DNA from: Selenomonas sp. oral taxon 920
GTDB lineage: Bacteria; Bacillota; Negativicutes; Selenomonadales; Selenomonadaceae
Assembly: GCF_001717585.1 (NCBI RefSeq)
Contig: NZ_CP017042.1
Location: 1,890,501 to 1,954,500 of the forward strand
Reading direction: 5' to 3'
Length of the DNA: 64,000 bases
In this document: piece after piece, positions 8,738-17,319 of the stretch
Position numbering within the stretch: position 1 is the first letter of the stretch
Layout of the letters: the number at the start of each line of letters is the position of its first letter
Translations under genes and position numbers: made by a program
Notes under the pieces: model-generated
The model's database searches: none
Told to the model about the DNA's origin: nothing
The model's input: the letters and a program-made list of their open reading frames with translations, nothing else

Positions 8738-8812
8738 TGGAGCGGAAAACGAGGCTCGAACTCGCGACCCCCACCTTGGCAAGGTGGTGCTCTACCACTG
8801 AGCTACTTCCGC
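8738..8812 (-). tRNA. tRNA-Gly (GCC), copy 2
   Basis: Identical tandem copy of the tRNA-Gly at 8659-8733, separated from it by four bases. It is the promoter-proximal member of the pair. Confidence 0.97.
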
Positions 8813-8848
8813 ATCCGTCACTGACATCTCTGTCAATCAACAAGAAAT

Positions 8849-8877
8849 ATTTTAGCAAGAGAAGGACATTCTGTCAA
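8849..8877 (-). promoter_or_regulatory. Promoter of the tRNA-Gly pair
   Basis: On the minus strand a perfect TTGACA (8872-8877), a 17-base spacer and TAAAAT (8849-8854) lie about 37 bases before the first tRNA-Gly. Confidence 0.8.
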
Positions 8878-8888
8878 GGAGGAATTTC

Positions 8889-8924
8889 AAAACAAAAGGG
8901 GGCACGCTTGCGCACGTGCCCCTC
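8889..8924 (-). terminator. Terminator of the chemoreceptor gene
   Basis: On the minus strand GGGGCACG (8915-8922) and CGTGCCCC (8899-8906) form a stem followed by CTTTTGTTTT, just after the chemoreceptor stop at 8933. Confidence 0.8.
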
Positions 8925-8932
8925 CACTAAAT

Positions 8933-10651
8933 TTACACCTTAAACTTATCCGTCTCGCTCTGCAGGTCGGTTGCCATGTCGGCGAGGCTGCGGCTTGAGG
9001 AGGCAATCTCCTCCATGCCCGCCGCCTGTTCTTCGGTCGCGGCAGAGACGTTCTGCGACTCGCTTCCGATCCCCTTTGCCGAACTGTCCACAGCGCCCAT
9101 GCCCTCGATGATCGAGTTCATATTCTCGCGCAGTTCGAGGACGCGCTTGCTGACCGCGAGCGATGCCGTCTTGACATCCTCGACCATGCTCAAAATGAGC
9201 GAGAACGTCTCCCCCGTTGCGGTGACGTTCTCCTTGCCCGTCTCCGCCTCGCGCAGGCCCTCGTCCATCGAGGCGACCGCACGGTCCGTCTCCTCCTGAA
9301 TGCTGCAGATGAGCTCAGAGATCTGCTGGGAGGCATTCTGCGACTCCTCTGCGAGCTTTCGCACTTCCTCGGCGACAACCGCAAAGCCGCGTCCGTGCTC
9401 ACCTGCGCGCGCGGCCTCGATCGCGGCGTTGAGGGCGAGGAGGTTCGTCTGCCCCGAGATGCTCGAGATGATCTCGACGATGTTGCCGATCTCCTTTGAA
9501 CGCTCGCCGAGCTTGCTGACAATCTCGCCCGTCTGCTGAACAGTACGTGCAATCGAGTTCATCTGTTCAACCGTCGTCTGCACGAAGGCATTGCCTTCCG
9601 CTGCCTTCTCCGCCGTTGCCTGCGTCTGCTCGCGTGCACGGCGCTGGTTCGTGATCGCCTCCTCAAGACCGCGCTGGAACTCCTGCACGGTCATGCGGCT
9701 CGTATCGATGATCTGCAGCTGCTTCTCCGCCGCCTCTGCAACCTCGGTGATGGACTGCGCGACGTTCTGCGTTACCTGCGCCGACTGGTTCGCATTCGCC
9801 GTCAGCTCCTCGGACGAACCTGCAACATCCGTCGCCGTCGTCTTGATCTTGCGGATCATCTTCTGCATGCTCTCGACCATCGTGTTGAATTGATGCGCGA
9901 TGTGCGCGAACTCATCGTCACCGTCCAACTGGATCTTCGACCGCAGATCACCGGACGCGATGTGACGTGCACCATCGAGAATTGTATCCACAGAGTTCTT
10001 GATGCTTTTGAGCAGCAGGACAAGCGTGATGATCGACAGAATGACAACAACGATCAGGGAGATGATCGTAATCATCTGAACCCCTGAGAACACCTCCTCG
10101 CTGTGTGCCATCTCTGCACGCGCGAGACGGACGCTGTCCGCCTTATCCTCCTCGAGGATGTCCGTCATCCGCTTGTAGACATCTGCCTGCTCGTTGAATG
10201 CGAGGAGCACAGCCCCCGCCTGATCGCCCGCATTGATGAGATCCGTCGCGCGCTGACGCACCTCGGCATACGCCTTGCGTTCCTGCTTGAGTTTTTCGAG
10301 GCGCGCGAGCTTCTGTGTGCGGTCCGGCTCGTTCTGGAACGGTGCTTCCTGAATCGCCTTTTCATACTCCTCGTACGCCTTGTTCAGCTGCGGTGTGAGC
10401 TGTGAGATCAGCCCTGCCGCACGTTGACGTTCCTCCTCATTCGGTGCCGAGATGCGCATGAGCTCAAACTCGCGCCCCTCTGCCGTGAGTGACTGCACCT
10501 GACCGCCCACGTTGATGACGTGTGCCCAGCTGAACACGCTCACCGTATTGTTGTTGAGCACGCTGCTCGCATGATTCGCATAGAATCCATATGCGCCAAA
10601 CATGACGACCAGGAATCCGATGCTCAGCACAATTTTCTTTGCTACCGACAT
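8933..10651 (-). CDS. Methyl-accepting chemotaxis protein
   Basis: Transmembrane chemoreceptor of 572 residues. A first membrane segment (about 4-26) is followed by a mostly helical extracytoplasmic domain of about 150 residues resembling 4HB sensors, a second membrane segment (near 180-205), a HAMP linker and a long cytoplasmic coiled coil. The hairpin tip carries [18 protein letters not shown], the conserved contact region for CheA/CheW. The ligand is unknown. The ATG at 10651 has GGAGGG at good spacing and is preferred over one 27 bases upstream. No CheR/CheB-binding C-terminal pentapeptide is evident. No other chemotaxis gene is adjacent, so this looks like an orphan receptor. Confidence 0.93.
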   Translation of the reverse strand: MSVAKKIVLSIGFLVVMFGAYGFYANHASSVLNNNTVSVFSWAHVINVGGQVQSLTAEGREFELMRISAPNEEERQRAAGLISQLTPQLNKAYEEYEKAIQEAPFQNEPDRTQKLARLEKLKQERKAYAEVRQRATDLINAGDQAGAVLLAFNEQADVYKRMTDILEEDKADSVRLARAEMAHSEEVFSGVQMITIISLIVVVILSIITLVLLLKSIKNSVDTILDGARHIASGDLRSKIQLDGDDEFAHIAHQFNTMVESMQKMIRKIKTTATDVAGSSEELTANANQSAQVTQNVAQSITEVAEAAEKQLQIIDTSRMTVQEFQRGLEEAITNQRRAREQTQATAEKAAEGNAFVQTTVEQMNSIARTVQQTGEIVSKLGERSKEIGNIVEIISSISGQTNLLALNAAIEAARAGEHGRGFAVVAEEVRKLAEESQNASQQISELICSIQEETDRAVASMDEGLREAETGKENVTATGETFSLILSMVEDVKTASLAVSKRVLELRENMNSIIEGMGAVDSSAKGIGSESQNVSAATEEQAAGMEEIASSSRSLADMATDLQSETDKFKV

Positions 10652-10715
10652 TCTAAGTTCCCTCCAAAAACACTCCAATTTCTCAAAAGAAAAAATCTTC
10701 CCTTAATCTTTTTTG

Positions 10716-10724
10716 ATTATACCA
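10716..10724 (-). promoter_or_regulatory. Candidate extended -10 promoter of the chemoreceptor
   Basis: On the minus strand TGGTATAAT provides a perfect -10 (10716-10721) with the TGn extension. The -35 match is poor (TGGTTT). Confidence 0.45.
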
Positions 10725-10765
10725 TTCTCTGCTGTGAAAAACCATATGGCAACAAATATTTTTCT

Positions 10766-10775
10766 ATGATATACT
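10766..10775 (+). promoter_or_regulatory. Candidate extended -10 promoter of the small membrane protein
   Basis: TGATATACT gives a -10 (TATACT, 10770-10775) with TG one base upstream. The -35 region (TGGCAA at 10747-10752) is weak. It lies 41 bases before the start of the downstream gene. Confidence 0.4.
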
Positions 10776-10816
10776 TACACTATTACTACAACAAATAAAC
10801 AAAAGGATGGATATCC

Positions 10817-11146
10817 ATGGCAAAAATGTTAAAAAAGCTGCAACAAAAAGTCACACCCCCGGAAAAGCCGAAACCGGCGCGCCCTCCTGGGAAGGACTAT
10901 ATGCTTCTTATTCTCATGGCATTCACCGTCATGGTCGTACTTGCGGCATGGGAGGATCTGGACAGCCTCACGCTCACGATGTATATCCTGCTGACGGCTT
11001 CTCTCGGATTGACCTACACGCGCCGCCAGGCAGTCGAGCGTCTCTCCGAGACACAGATGACAATGGTGACGCGTGCCAGCTTCGTCACCATCGGCATGGC
11101 GGGTGCGCTCTTTCTCTTCGATGCGTATCGGCGTTTCTTTGCATAG
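10817..11146 (+). CDS. Small integral membrane protein of unknown function
   Basis: A 109-residue protein with a basic, proline-rich N-terminus (VTPPEKPKPARPPGK) and three likely membrane segments at about residues 28-44, 51-66 and 84-103. No catalytic motif is recognised. AAGGATGGATATCC precedes the ATG. The gene is monocistronic, divergent from the chemoreceptor and convergent with lptB, from which a long bidirectional terminator separates it. The gene is probably real because it has its own ribosome-binding site, candidate promoter and terminator; its function is unknown. Confidence 0.75.
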   Translation: MAKMLKKLQQKVTPPEKPKPARPPGKDYMLLILMAFTVMVVLAAWEDLDSLTLTMYILLTASLGLTYTRRQAVERLSETQMTMVTRASFVTIGMAGALFLFDAYRRFFA

Positions 11147-11148
11147 GA

Positions 11149-11202
11149 GCCTTTGAACGAAAAAACACCGACATGACTGTCGGTGTTTTTTCGTTCAAAG
11201 GC
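11149..11202. terminator. Bidirectional terminator between the small membrane protein gene and lptB
   Basis: Near-perfect inverted repeat with 24-25 bp arms (11149-11173 and 11178-11202) around a 4-base loop. The stem core is ACACCGAC/GTCGGTGT with runs of A and T on either side, so it can act in both directions. The right arm includes the lptB stop codon. Confidence 0.92.
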
Positions 11203-11914
11203 TGAAATTCTCTCCGAGATAGAATTTCCGTGCAATGGGGCTCTCGGCGATGGTCTTGCTGTCACCTTCGAGGAGAAGTTTTCCCTCGCTGAGAAGGTAG
11301 ACGCGGTCGACAATATGGAGCGTCTCGCGCACATTATGGTCGGTGATGAGGATCCCCATGCCGCGCTGACGCAGGTACTCGATGATCTCCTGAATATCGG
11401 CAACCGCGAGAGGGTCGACGCCTGCGAACGGCTCATCGAGCAGGATGAACTGCGGTTCAAGCGCAAGACATCGCGCAATCTCGACGCGGCGGCGCTCACC
11501 GCCCGAGAGTTCCGTGCCGCGCCGATCACGGACGTGCCCGATGTGAAATTCCTCAAGCAGTCCGTCGAGCCTATACTTTTGCTCCGCCTTCGAGAGTTTC
11601 GTCGTCTCGAGAATCGCGGCGATGTTCTCTGTGACGGTAAGCTTGCGGAAGATGGACGGCTCCTGCGTGAGGTAGCTGATGCCCAGCTCTGCACGCCGAT
11701 ACATGGGGTAGTCCGTGATGCAGATGTCCGAGAGATAGACATCGCCGTGCGTCGGCTTTTCAAGGCCCACGATCATGTAGAACGTCGTCGTCTTGCCCGC
11801 ACCGTTCGGGCCGAGCAGACCGACGATCTCGCCCTTGTCGATGCGGACAGAGATGCGGTCAACGACGGTGCGGCTGCCAAATTTCTTAACGAGGTTGCGG
11901 GATTCGAGATGCAA
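11195..11914 (-). CDS. lptB: LPS export ABC transporter ATPase LptB
   Basis: Cytoplasmic ATPase powering extraction of LPS from the inner membrane through LptFG. The Walker A motif is GPNGAGKTT (residues 35-43), the signature is LSGGERRRVEIAR and Walker B is FILLDEPFAGVD, followed by a switch histidine in LITDHNVRE. The length of 239 residues is typical, and the sequence matches LptB rather than a generic importer ATPase. The start is TTG at 11914, with GGAGG seven bases upstream. It is the last gene of the LPS supercluster, after lptC and lptA. LptF/G are not in the window. Confidence 0.95.
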   Translation of the reverse strand: MHLESRNLVKKFGSRTVVDRISVRIDKGEIVGLLGPNGAGKTTTFYMIVGLEKPTHGDVYLSDICITDYPMYRRAELGISYLTQEPSIFRKLTVTENIAAILETTKLSKAEQKYRLDGLLEEFHIGHVRDRRGTELSGGERRRVEIARCLALEPQFILLDEPFAGVDPLAVADIQEIIEYLRQRGMGILITDHNVRETLHIVDRVYLLSEGKLLLEGDSKTIAESPIARKFYLGENFSL

Positions 11915-11926
11915 AGCGGCGCCTCC

Positions 11927-12622
11927 TCACTTGGCCACAGCACTGCCGTCATCCGCGAGGTAGACGGTCATGTGATTGCTGCGCGCCATATTGTTTCCCT
12001 GAAACACCCATGCACTCCCATCGAGCACTACATACGGACGTTCGACCCCGCCGAAATACTCCATGCGGTCGCCGCCCCCCTCAAGATCACGCGGAGGGCT
12101 GACAATATGTGCATTGCCCGTGCCGACGAATCGGTTTTCTTTCATCCATCCTTCGAGGCGGTCTGCCGTAAGCGTGCCGTCGGCACTCGTAATTGTACCG
12201 CCGCTGCCGGCGAGGATGTAGTCGTTCTGCGAAGGATAGTAGTCGACCTGTGGCCCCGTGAATGTACGCTTCGCCTTCACCATGTGAACGCTGCCCGTTG
12301 CCTGCCAATGCTCCTGCGATGCAGCAAAGAGACGATCACAGGAAAGGTTCATATCCTCACGCATGGCACGGACCCCCCCTTCGACCGTCCCCTCCTCGGT
12401 CTTGGTATTGTACGTCGCGCGCGCACCCTCGATCCACCCCGTCCCCTGCTCCAGGCGGACGTTCTTCTCCGCAGTGACGAGTCCCGTCGTCGTATCGTAG
12501 GTGAGGCTGTCCGCCGTGAGATTCGTCGGCTCATTCCCTTGCTGCGGCGCAGCTGCCGCCGTGCAGACCGCGCCCACTGCGAGCAGTGTTAGAATGCCCC
12601 GATAGAGTTTCTTCTTTGTCAT
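11927..12622 (-). CDS. lptA: Periplasmic LPS-transport protein LptA (OstA-like)
   Basis: Forms the periplasmic beta-jellyroll bridge that carries LPS to the outer membrane. A signal peptide (MTKKKLYRGILTLLAVGAVC with cleavage in the AAAA stretch) precedes repeating OstA strands: LTADSLTYDTTTGLVTAEKN, VRLEQGTGWIEGARATYN and LTADRLEGW. At 231 residues it is slightly longer than E. coli LptA. The ATG overlaps the lptC stop by four bases, indicating coupled translation. Confidence 0.9.
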   Translation of the reverse strand: MTKKKLYRGILTLLAVGAVCTAAAAPQQGNEPTNLTADSLTYDTTTGLVTAEKNVRLEQGTGWIEGARATYNTKTEEGTVEGGVRAMREDMNLSCDRLFAASQEHWQATGSVHMVKAKRTFTGPQVDYYPSQNDYILAGSGGTITSADGTLTADRLEGWMKENRFVGTGNAHIVSPPRDLEGGGDRMEYFGGVERPYVVLDGSAWVFQGNNMARSNHMTVYLADDGSAVAK

Positions 12623-13164
12623 TTCGCCTCACCCTTTACTATATGTGCATTTCCAATCACGCTGAACCGCTGAAAATTATCCGTGCTCACAATGCGGTCA
12701 CCGGTCGCACGGATGTCATCACGCACGAACTCGGCATCGCCCTCGGCGCTGAGCTCCCCCTCTGCCGCCGTCCACTTGACCTCTTTTGCACGCAGATGCG
12801 CGCCGTCGCTCGTCGTCGCCTCGATCGTGCCGGTGAGTACGACATCGCGCGTCCTGCTGTCCATACGTCCCTCATCTGCTTTGAGCGTGAGGGTACGCCC
12901 ATCCTCCGTAAAAAATGCGCCGTCGATCTTCGTCATGCTTGTATCGTTTGTATCAATATCGACGTTCACCTTTTCCGCCGTCATCTTCCAGATTGTGCGT
13001 CCGTCACGCTCCTCGCTGAGTGTGTTGTCCGCATAGGACATGATGCGCGGTCCGCTCGGCTCATCTGTTTGCGTGGAAGGCTCCGGCACGGTTGCAGCTG
13101 CCCATGCGATGAGTCCGGCGAGGAGAACAGCTCCACCGCCGTAAATCCACTTGCTCTGCGCCAT
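12619..13164 (-). CDS. lptC: LPS export protein LptC
   Basis: Bitopic inner-membrane protein that passes LPS from LptBFG to LptA. A single N-terminal membrane segment (about residues 8-25) is followed by an OstA-like beta fold (DEGRMDSRTRDVVLTGTIEA, LRAKEVKWTAAEGELSAEGD), 181 residues in all. The ATG at 13164 is chosen because GAAGGAGGGGG lies just upstream and it overlaps the stop of lpxL (TGATG). Upstream in-frame starts would add a tail inside lpxL that has no family counterpart. Confidence 0.88.
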   Translation of the reverse strand: MAQSKWIYGGGAVLLAGLIAWAAATVPEPSTQTDEPSGPRIMSYADNTLSEERDGRTIWKMTAEKVNVDIDTNDTSMTKIDGAFFTEDGRTLTLKADEGRMDSRTRDVVLTGTIEATTSDGAHLRAKEVKWTAAEGELSAEGDAEFVRDDIRATGDRIVSTDNFQRFSVIGNAHIVKGEAK

Positions 13165-14078
13165 CAATCCCCCTCCTTCGCTGCCACGGACATGTGATGC
13201 TTGCCCGTCTTTTGCTGCTCGGGCGCGGTATTCCAACGCTTTTGGAACCAGATCCACTGTGTCGGATTCTCGCGGATGATCTTCTCCACGATCGCAGTCA
13301 TCTGCACTGTGAACTCATGCAGATCACGATCGCTGTCCCCCGTGTCCGGACAGCGCATGATCTCGCCGACGACGACCTCGTGCCTGCCGCTCGGCTGTCG
13401 CAGGATAAATGCCGGCACTACAGGCGATTTGAATTTACGCGAGAAGACGGCAGGTCCGAGCGGAGTCGATGCCGTACGCCCGAGGAATTCGATGAATGCG
13501 CCGCCGGGACCGCCGTCCTGATCCGCGAGAAAACCGAGGAGCCGCCCGCGCTTTAAGGCACGTGCCGCCGCGATCAGCTCGCTCGTCCCGCGTGAGAAGA
13601 TCTCGACGTGAATGGTCGCACGCAGATCATCGAGCACGCGCGTGTACTCGATATTTGGCTGCGGCTTTGCAATCGCACTGACGGGAATCCCGTTCAGCGT
13701 GAACGCCGCCGACAGCCACTCCCAGCAGCCGACATGCCCTGTGAGGACGACCACACCATGCCCCTCGGCGAGTGCCTCCTGCATCCGTTCGAGATGGTCG
13801 ATCTCGATGTACTCACTGAGGTTCTCCTCATTCAGCATGGGCATCGCGAGAATGTCGAGGACGTTGCGCGCCATATTGATAAAAGAGGCGCGCACAAGCT
13901 TCTTTGCCTCCGCTTCGTCAATGTCGAGCGCAGGCATCATATGCTCTACAGCGCGGCGGCGCATCTTCGGGATCAGGAGATAGTAGAGATTGCCGAGCAC
14001 CCAGCCCGCAGCGAGCAGGATGGGACGCGGGGTGCGGCACGCGAGCCAGCTTAGAAACATGAGTGTATTATAGAGCAC
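13164..14078 (-). CDS. lpxL: Lipid A biosynthesis acyltransferase (LpxL/HtrB family)
   Basis: Transfers a secondary acyl chain to Kdo2-lipid IVA at the inner membrane. The HX4(D/E) catalytic motif is GHVGCWEW with H115 and E120, preceded by an N-terminal hydrophobic segment and followed by DQDGGPGGAFIEFLG. It has 304 residues. The start is GTG at 14078, with GGAGG seven bases upstream. Whether it acts first (LpxL) or second (LpxM) cannot be read from the sequence; only one member is present here. Confidence 0.9.
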   Translation of the reverse strand: MLYNTLMFLSWLACRTPRPILLAAGWVLGNLYYLLIPKMRRRAVEHMMPALDIDEAEAKKLVRASFINMARNVLDILAMPMLNEENLSEYIEIDHLERMQEALAEGHGVVVLTGHVGCWEWLSAAFTLNGIPVSAIAKPQPNIEYTRVLDDLRATIHVEIFSRGTSELIAAARALKRGRLLGFLADQDGGPGGAFIEFLGRTASTPLGPAVFSRKFKSPVVPAFILRQPSGRHEVVVGEIMRCPDTGDSDRDLHEFTVQMTAIVEKIIRENPTQWIWFQKRWNTAPEQQKTGKHHMSVAAKEGD

Positions 14079-14098
14079 TGCCGCACCTCCTCTTCCAG

Positions 14099-14656
14099 TT
14101 ATTGGGCAACTTCATCAACATTCGTTTGAAATGCCGTAAGAATCTCATCCCACCGCCCCTGCGTCTTTAGGATAATTTCATAGATTTCACGCACGGCACC
14201 GTGTCCGCCGCGTTCATTCGCGATGATCTGCGCTGCGTCCTTTACCTCTGGCACAGCATCGCCCACCGCGCAGGGCAGTCCAACCATGTGCATCACGGGA
14301 AGATCAATGATGTCATCACCGATGTAGGCGATCTCCTCGTCCGTCAGCCCCGTTTTCGCCTTGATGTCTGCGTAGGCGGTACATTTATTGCGGCAGCCCT
14401 GATAGACGAGATCGATATGCAGCTCCTTGGCACGATGCTCGACAATTGCAGACGAACGGCCCGTAATGATGGCGGTCATAAGTGCTGCTCTCGGTGCCAG
14501 CGAGATGACAAGCCCGTCCCGTGCAAAGAACGGCTTGTAGAGCTCGCTCCCGTCGGGGGCGACGTAGACCCCCCCATCCGTGAGCACCCCGTCCACGTCG
14601 AGGATCACGCATTTGATTTTCTTCGCGCACTCTATTGCGCCCTCTCGAATCGGCAT
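14099..14656 (-). CDS. kdsC: 3-deoxy-D-manno-octulosonate 8-phosphate phosphatase
   Basis: HAD-family phosphatase that releases Kdo from Kdo-8-phosphate. The nucleophile motif DVDGVLTDGG is at residues 20-29, and GDDIIDLPVMHMVGLP carries the later aspartates. The absence of a cap domain and the length of 185 residues fit tetrameric KdsC. The ATG at 14656 is preferred, seven bases from AGGGGG; a GTG three bases upstream is possible. The start overlaps the kdsD stop by one base. Confidence 0.94.
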   Translation of the reverse strand: MPIREGAIECAKKIKCVILDVDGVLTDGGVYVAPDGSELYKPFFARDGLVISLAPRAALMTAIITGRSSAIVEHRAKELHIDLVYQGCRNKCTAYADIKAKTGLTDEEIAYIGDDIIDLPVMHMVGLPCAVGDAVPEVKDAAQIIANERGGHGAVREIYEIILKTQGRWDEILTAFQTNVDEVAQ

Positions 14657-15633
14657 CACACAACCCCCTGACGCAGAAGATCGGTCAAATGTACAATGCC
14701 GACGGGCACGCCCGCCGCGTCGACAACGGGCAGAACTGTGACGGGACGCGGCTGATGCTTCTCCATGACGGAGAGCGCCGCTGCCGCCATCTTATCCGGC
14801 GCGATTGTGAGCGGCGTAGCAAACATGATGCTCTCCACATCCTTATCCAAAAAGGTATAGTCCTGCGCCAGCGCACGCCGAATAATCCCATCGGTGACAA
14901 GCCCGATAAATTTGCCGTCCGCATCGACGACAGAGACGGCGCCGAGGCCCTTGTCCGTCATGACGAAAAGTGCATCCTTTGCCGTCGTATGATAGGGCAC
15001 AACAGGATTTTCATCCCCCGTGTGCATCACGTTCGCAACCGTGAGGAGCAGCTTGCGCCCGAGCGCACCGCCCGGATGGAAGAGGGCATAGTCCTCCTTC
15101 TTGAAGTCGCGCGCTTCCATGAGTGCCATTGCGATCGCGTCACCCATCGCGAGTGTCGCCGTCGTGGAGCTCGTCGGGGCGAGTCCCAGCGGGCACGCTT
15201 CACGCTCGACACCGATATCGATGTAGAAGTCCGCACTGCGCCCGAGCTGGGAGTTTCGCCGGCCGCACATGGCGACGATCCGTGCGCCGATGCGGTGGAT
15301 GATCGAGAGGATGTTGACCACCTCGTTTGATTCACCGCTGTTCGAAATGGCAATGACGATGTCATCCTCCGTCACCATGCCGAGATCACCGTGGAAAGCC
15401 TCGGCAGGGTGCATAAAGAAAGACGGCGTGCCCGTACTCGCAAGCGTTGCGGCAATCTTGCGTCCGACGTGACCGGATTTGCCCATGCCGGTGACGACAA
15501 CACGTGCCTTGCAGTCCAAAATGGCGCGCACGGCCGCCTCGAAATCGTCGTCAATGCGCTCTGCAAGCTGTGCGACTGCCTGTGCTTCGAGTTTCAAGGT
15601 CTCGATTGCTTTCTCTCGAATACTCTGTGCCAT
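14656..15633 (-). CDS. kdsD: Arabinose-5-phosphate isomerase
   Basis: Makes D-arabinose 5-phosphate from ribulose 5-phosphate, the first committed step to Kdo. An N-terminal SIS domain (VVTGMGKSGHVGRKIAATLA, then AISNSGESNEVVN) is followed by two CBS domains (about residues 200-325). The length of 325 residues is standard. AGGAG precedes the ATG. It lies between kdsA and kdsC. Confidence 0.95.
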   Translation of the reverse strand: MAQSIREKAIETLKLEAQAVAQLAERIDDDFEAAVRAILDCKARVVVTGMGKSGHVGRKIAATLASTGTPSFFMHPAEAFHGDLGMVTEDDIVIAISNSGESNEVVNILSIIHRIGARIVAMCGRRNSQLGRSADFYIDIGVEREACPLGLAPTSSTTATLAMGDAIAMALMEARDFKKEDYALFHPGGALGRKLLLTVANVMHTGDENPVVPYHTTAKDALFVMTDKGLGAVSVVDADGKFIGLVTDGIIRRALAQDYTFLDKDVESIMFATPLTIAPDKMAAAALSVMEKHQPRPVTVLPVVDAAGVPVGIVHLTDLLRQGVV

Positions 15634-15642
15634 ATATTTCTC

Positions 15643-16470
15643 CTAGTTCAGCTTTTTCCGCACAACTTCGTAGATCGCAAGGGCATCCTTCAGGAGCTCC
15701 TCGAGCTTGTCGAGATAAACCATGTTCGCACCGTCCGAGAGTGCCTCAGGCGGGTTGTCGTGCACCTCAAGGAAGAGTCCGTCAACGCCCGCACCAACCG
15801 CCGCGCGCACGAGGTACTCAACATACTCGCGCTGACCGCCCGAGCTCGTTCCAGCACCGCCCGGCAGCTGTACGCTGTGGGTGCCGTCGAAGATCACAGG
15901 GTAGCCAAAGCTGCGCATGATCGGAAATGCGCGCATATCCACAACGAGGTTGTTGTAGCCGAAGCTCTCGCCGCGCTCCGTGAGCAGTATGCGGTCACTG
16001 CCGCTCTCGTGAATCTTATCGACGACATTGCGCATATCGTTCGGCGAGAGGAACTGTCCCTTCTTCACGTTGACAACAGCTCCCGTCTGCGCCGCCGCGT
16101 GCAGAAGGTCGGTCTGACGCGAGAGGAACGCGGGGATCTGGAGGATGTCCGCGACCTTCGCGACAGGCTCCGCCTGCGAGGTCTCGTGAATGTCCGTCAC
16201 GACAGGCACACCAAGTTCCGCGCGGATCTGCCCCAGAATCTTTACGCCCTCTTCCAGTCCCGGGCCGCGAAAGCTGTGGTAGGCGGATCGATTCGCCTTG
16301 TCAAAGGATGCCTTGAATACATAGGGAATGCCGAGACGATCCGTGATCTCCTTGATGCCGCGCCCGATCATGAGCGAGTGCTCGAGTCCTTCGAGGACGC
16401 AGGGTCCTGCAAGAAGTACCAGCGGCTCACCGCCGCCGATCTCAAAATTCGCCAGCTTCACTTTGTTCAT
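15643..16470 (-). CDS. kdsA: 3-deoxy-8-phosphooctulonate synthase
   Basis: Condenses phosphoenolpyruvate with arabinose 5-phosphate. Family motifs include [42 protein letters not shown] and [14 protein letters not shown]. The protein has 275 residues. Of two close ATGs, the one at 16470 lies eight bases from AGGAG; the upstream one is too close to it. A strong promoter lies immediately upstream at 16537-16565, so kdsA and the genes after it can be transcribed separately from the lpx genes. Confidence 0.95.
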   Translation of the reverse strand: MNKVKLANFEIGGGEPLVLLAGPCVLEGLEHSLMIGRGIKEITDRLGIPYVFKASFDKANRSAYHSFRGPGLEEGVKILGQIRAELGVPVVTDIHETSQAEPVAKVADILQIPAFLSRQTDLLHAAAQTGAVVNVKKGQFLSPNDMRNVVDKIHESGSDRILLTERGESFGYNNLVVDMRAFPIMRSFGYPVIFDGTHSVQLPGGAGTSSGGQREYVEYLVRAAVGAGVDGLFLEVHDNPPEALSDGANMVYLDKLEELLKDALAIYEVVRKKLN

Positions 16471-16536
16471 CTTCATGGCTCCTTTCAACAATCGTGTCAT
16501 CATCTGCATCTATGAAATGCGAAATTCACAATCATT

Positions 16537-16565
16537 ATTATAGAATTTTCACGCGAAAAGGTCAA
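16537..16565 (-). promoter_or_regulatory. Internal promoter before kdsA
   Basis: On the minus strand TTGACC (16560-16565), a 17-base spacer and a perfect TATAAT (16537-16542). The -35 overlaps the last codons of kdsB. The gap between kdsB and kdsA is AT-rich compared with its surroundings. Confidence 0.75.
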
Positions 16566-17296
16566 TGAATCCCACGTCTCATGTACTCTTCGTTGACCGC
16601 CGCGAGATCGTCCTCCGTGTCGACGCCGATAAAGACGGCGTCCGTTTCGATAACGCGGATCGTGTGTCCGTTCTCGAGCGCGCGCAGCTGCTCGAGGGAC
16701 TCGGAAAGCTCGAGCGGGGTCTGCGCCATACGTGCGTAATCAAGCAGAAAATCGCGGCGGTAGGCATAGATTCCGATATGCTTGTATACCTTTGTCCCCG
16801 CATTCCGCGCATATGGGATACGGGCACGTGAGAAATAGAGAGCGTTGCCCGTGAGGTCTGTGATGACCTTGACGTTGTTCGGATTTGCCATCTCCTCCTC
16901 ATCTGCGAGGAGCGTCTTTGCCGTCGCCATCGGCAGCGTTTCATCTGCGAGAAAGGGCTCAACAAGCGCGTCAATCACGGCAGGGTCGATGAGAGGCTCA
17001 TCGCCCTGCACGTTGATGATGAGGTCATAATCCTGCATCTTCTCTGCGACCTCGGCGAGACGATCCGTCCCCGTCGCGTGATCGGTACGCGTCATGACGG
17101 CGCGTCCGCCGTGTTCCTCGACGGCAGCACGGATGCGCTCATCATCCGTTGCGACAACAACGTCCTGCACGAGCTTTGCCCGCACGGCGCGCTCGTAGAC
17201 ACGAACGATCATGGGCTTGCCCGCAATCTCGCGCAGGGGTTTCCCCGGCAGCCGCGTGGATGCGTAGCGCGCGGGAATAATGCAGAGAACTTTCAT
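16562..17296 (-). CDS. kdsB: 3-deoxy-manno-octulosonate cytidylyltransferase
   Basis: Activates Kdo as CMP-Kdo for transfer to lipid A. The nucleotide-binding start IIPARYASTRLPGKPL, the VQGDEPLIDP motif and KHIGIYAYRRDFL are typical. The length of 244 residues is normal. AAGGTG precedes the ATG. It directly follows the WaaA-LpxK fusion gene, which uses its product. Confidence 0.96.
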   Translation of the reverse strand: MKVLCIIPARYASTRLPGKPLREIAGKPMIVRVYERAVRAKLVQDVVVATDDERIRAAVEEHGGRAVMTRTDHATGTDRLAEVAEKMQDYDLIINVQGDEPLIDPAVIDALVEPFLADETLPMATAKTLLADEEEMANPNNVKVITDLTGNALYFSRARIPYARNAGTKVYKHIGIYAYRRDFLLDYARMAQTPLELSESLEQLRALENGHTIRVIETDAVFIGVDTEDDLAAVNEEYMRRGIH

Positions 17297-17319
17297 ACAA
17301 TCACCTTCACAAGACTATA

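Noticed and set aside
8638-8943. Open frame encoding a protein with repeated '[12 protein letters not shown]' segments
   Set aside because: It is read across the two antisense tRNA-Gly genes; this translation is a known artefact of tRNA genes.
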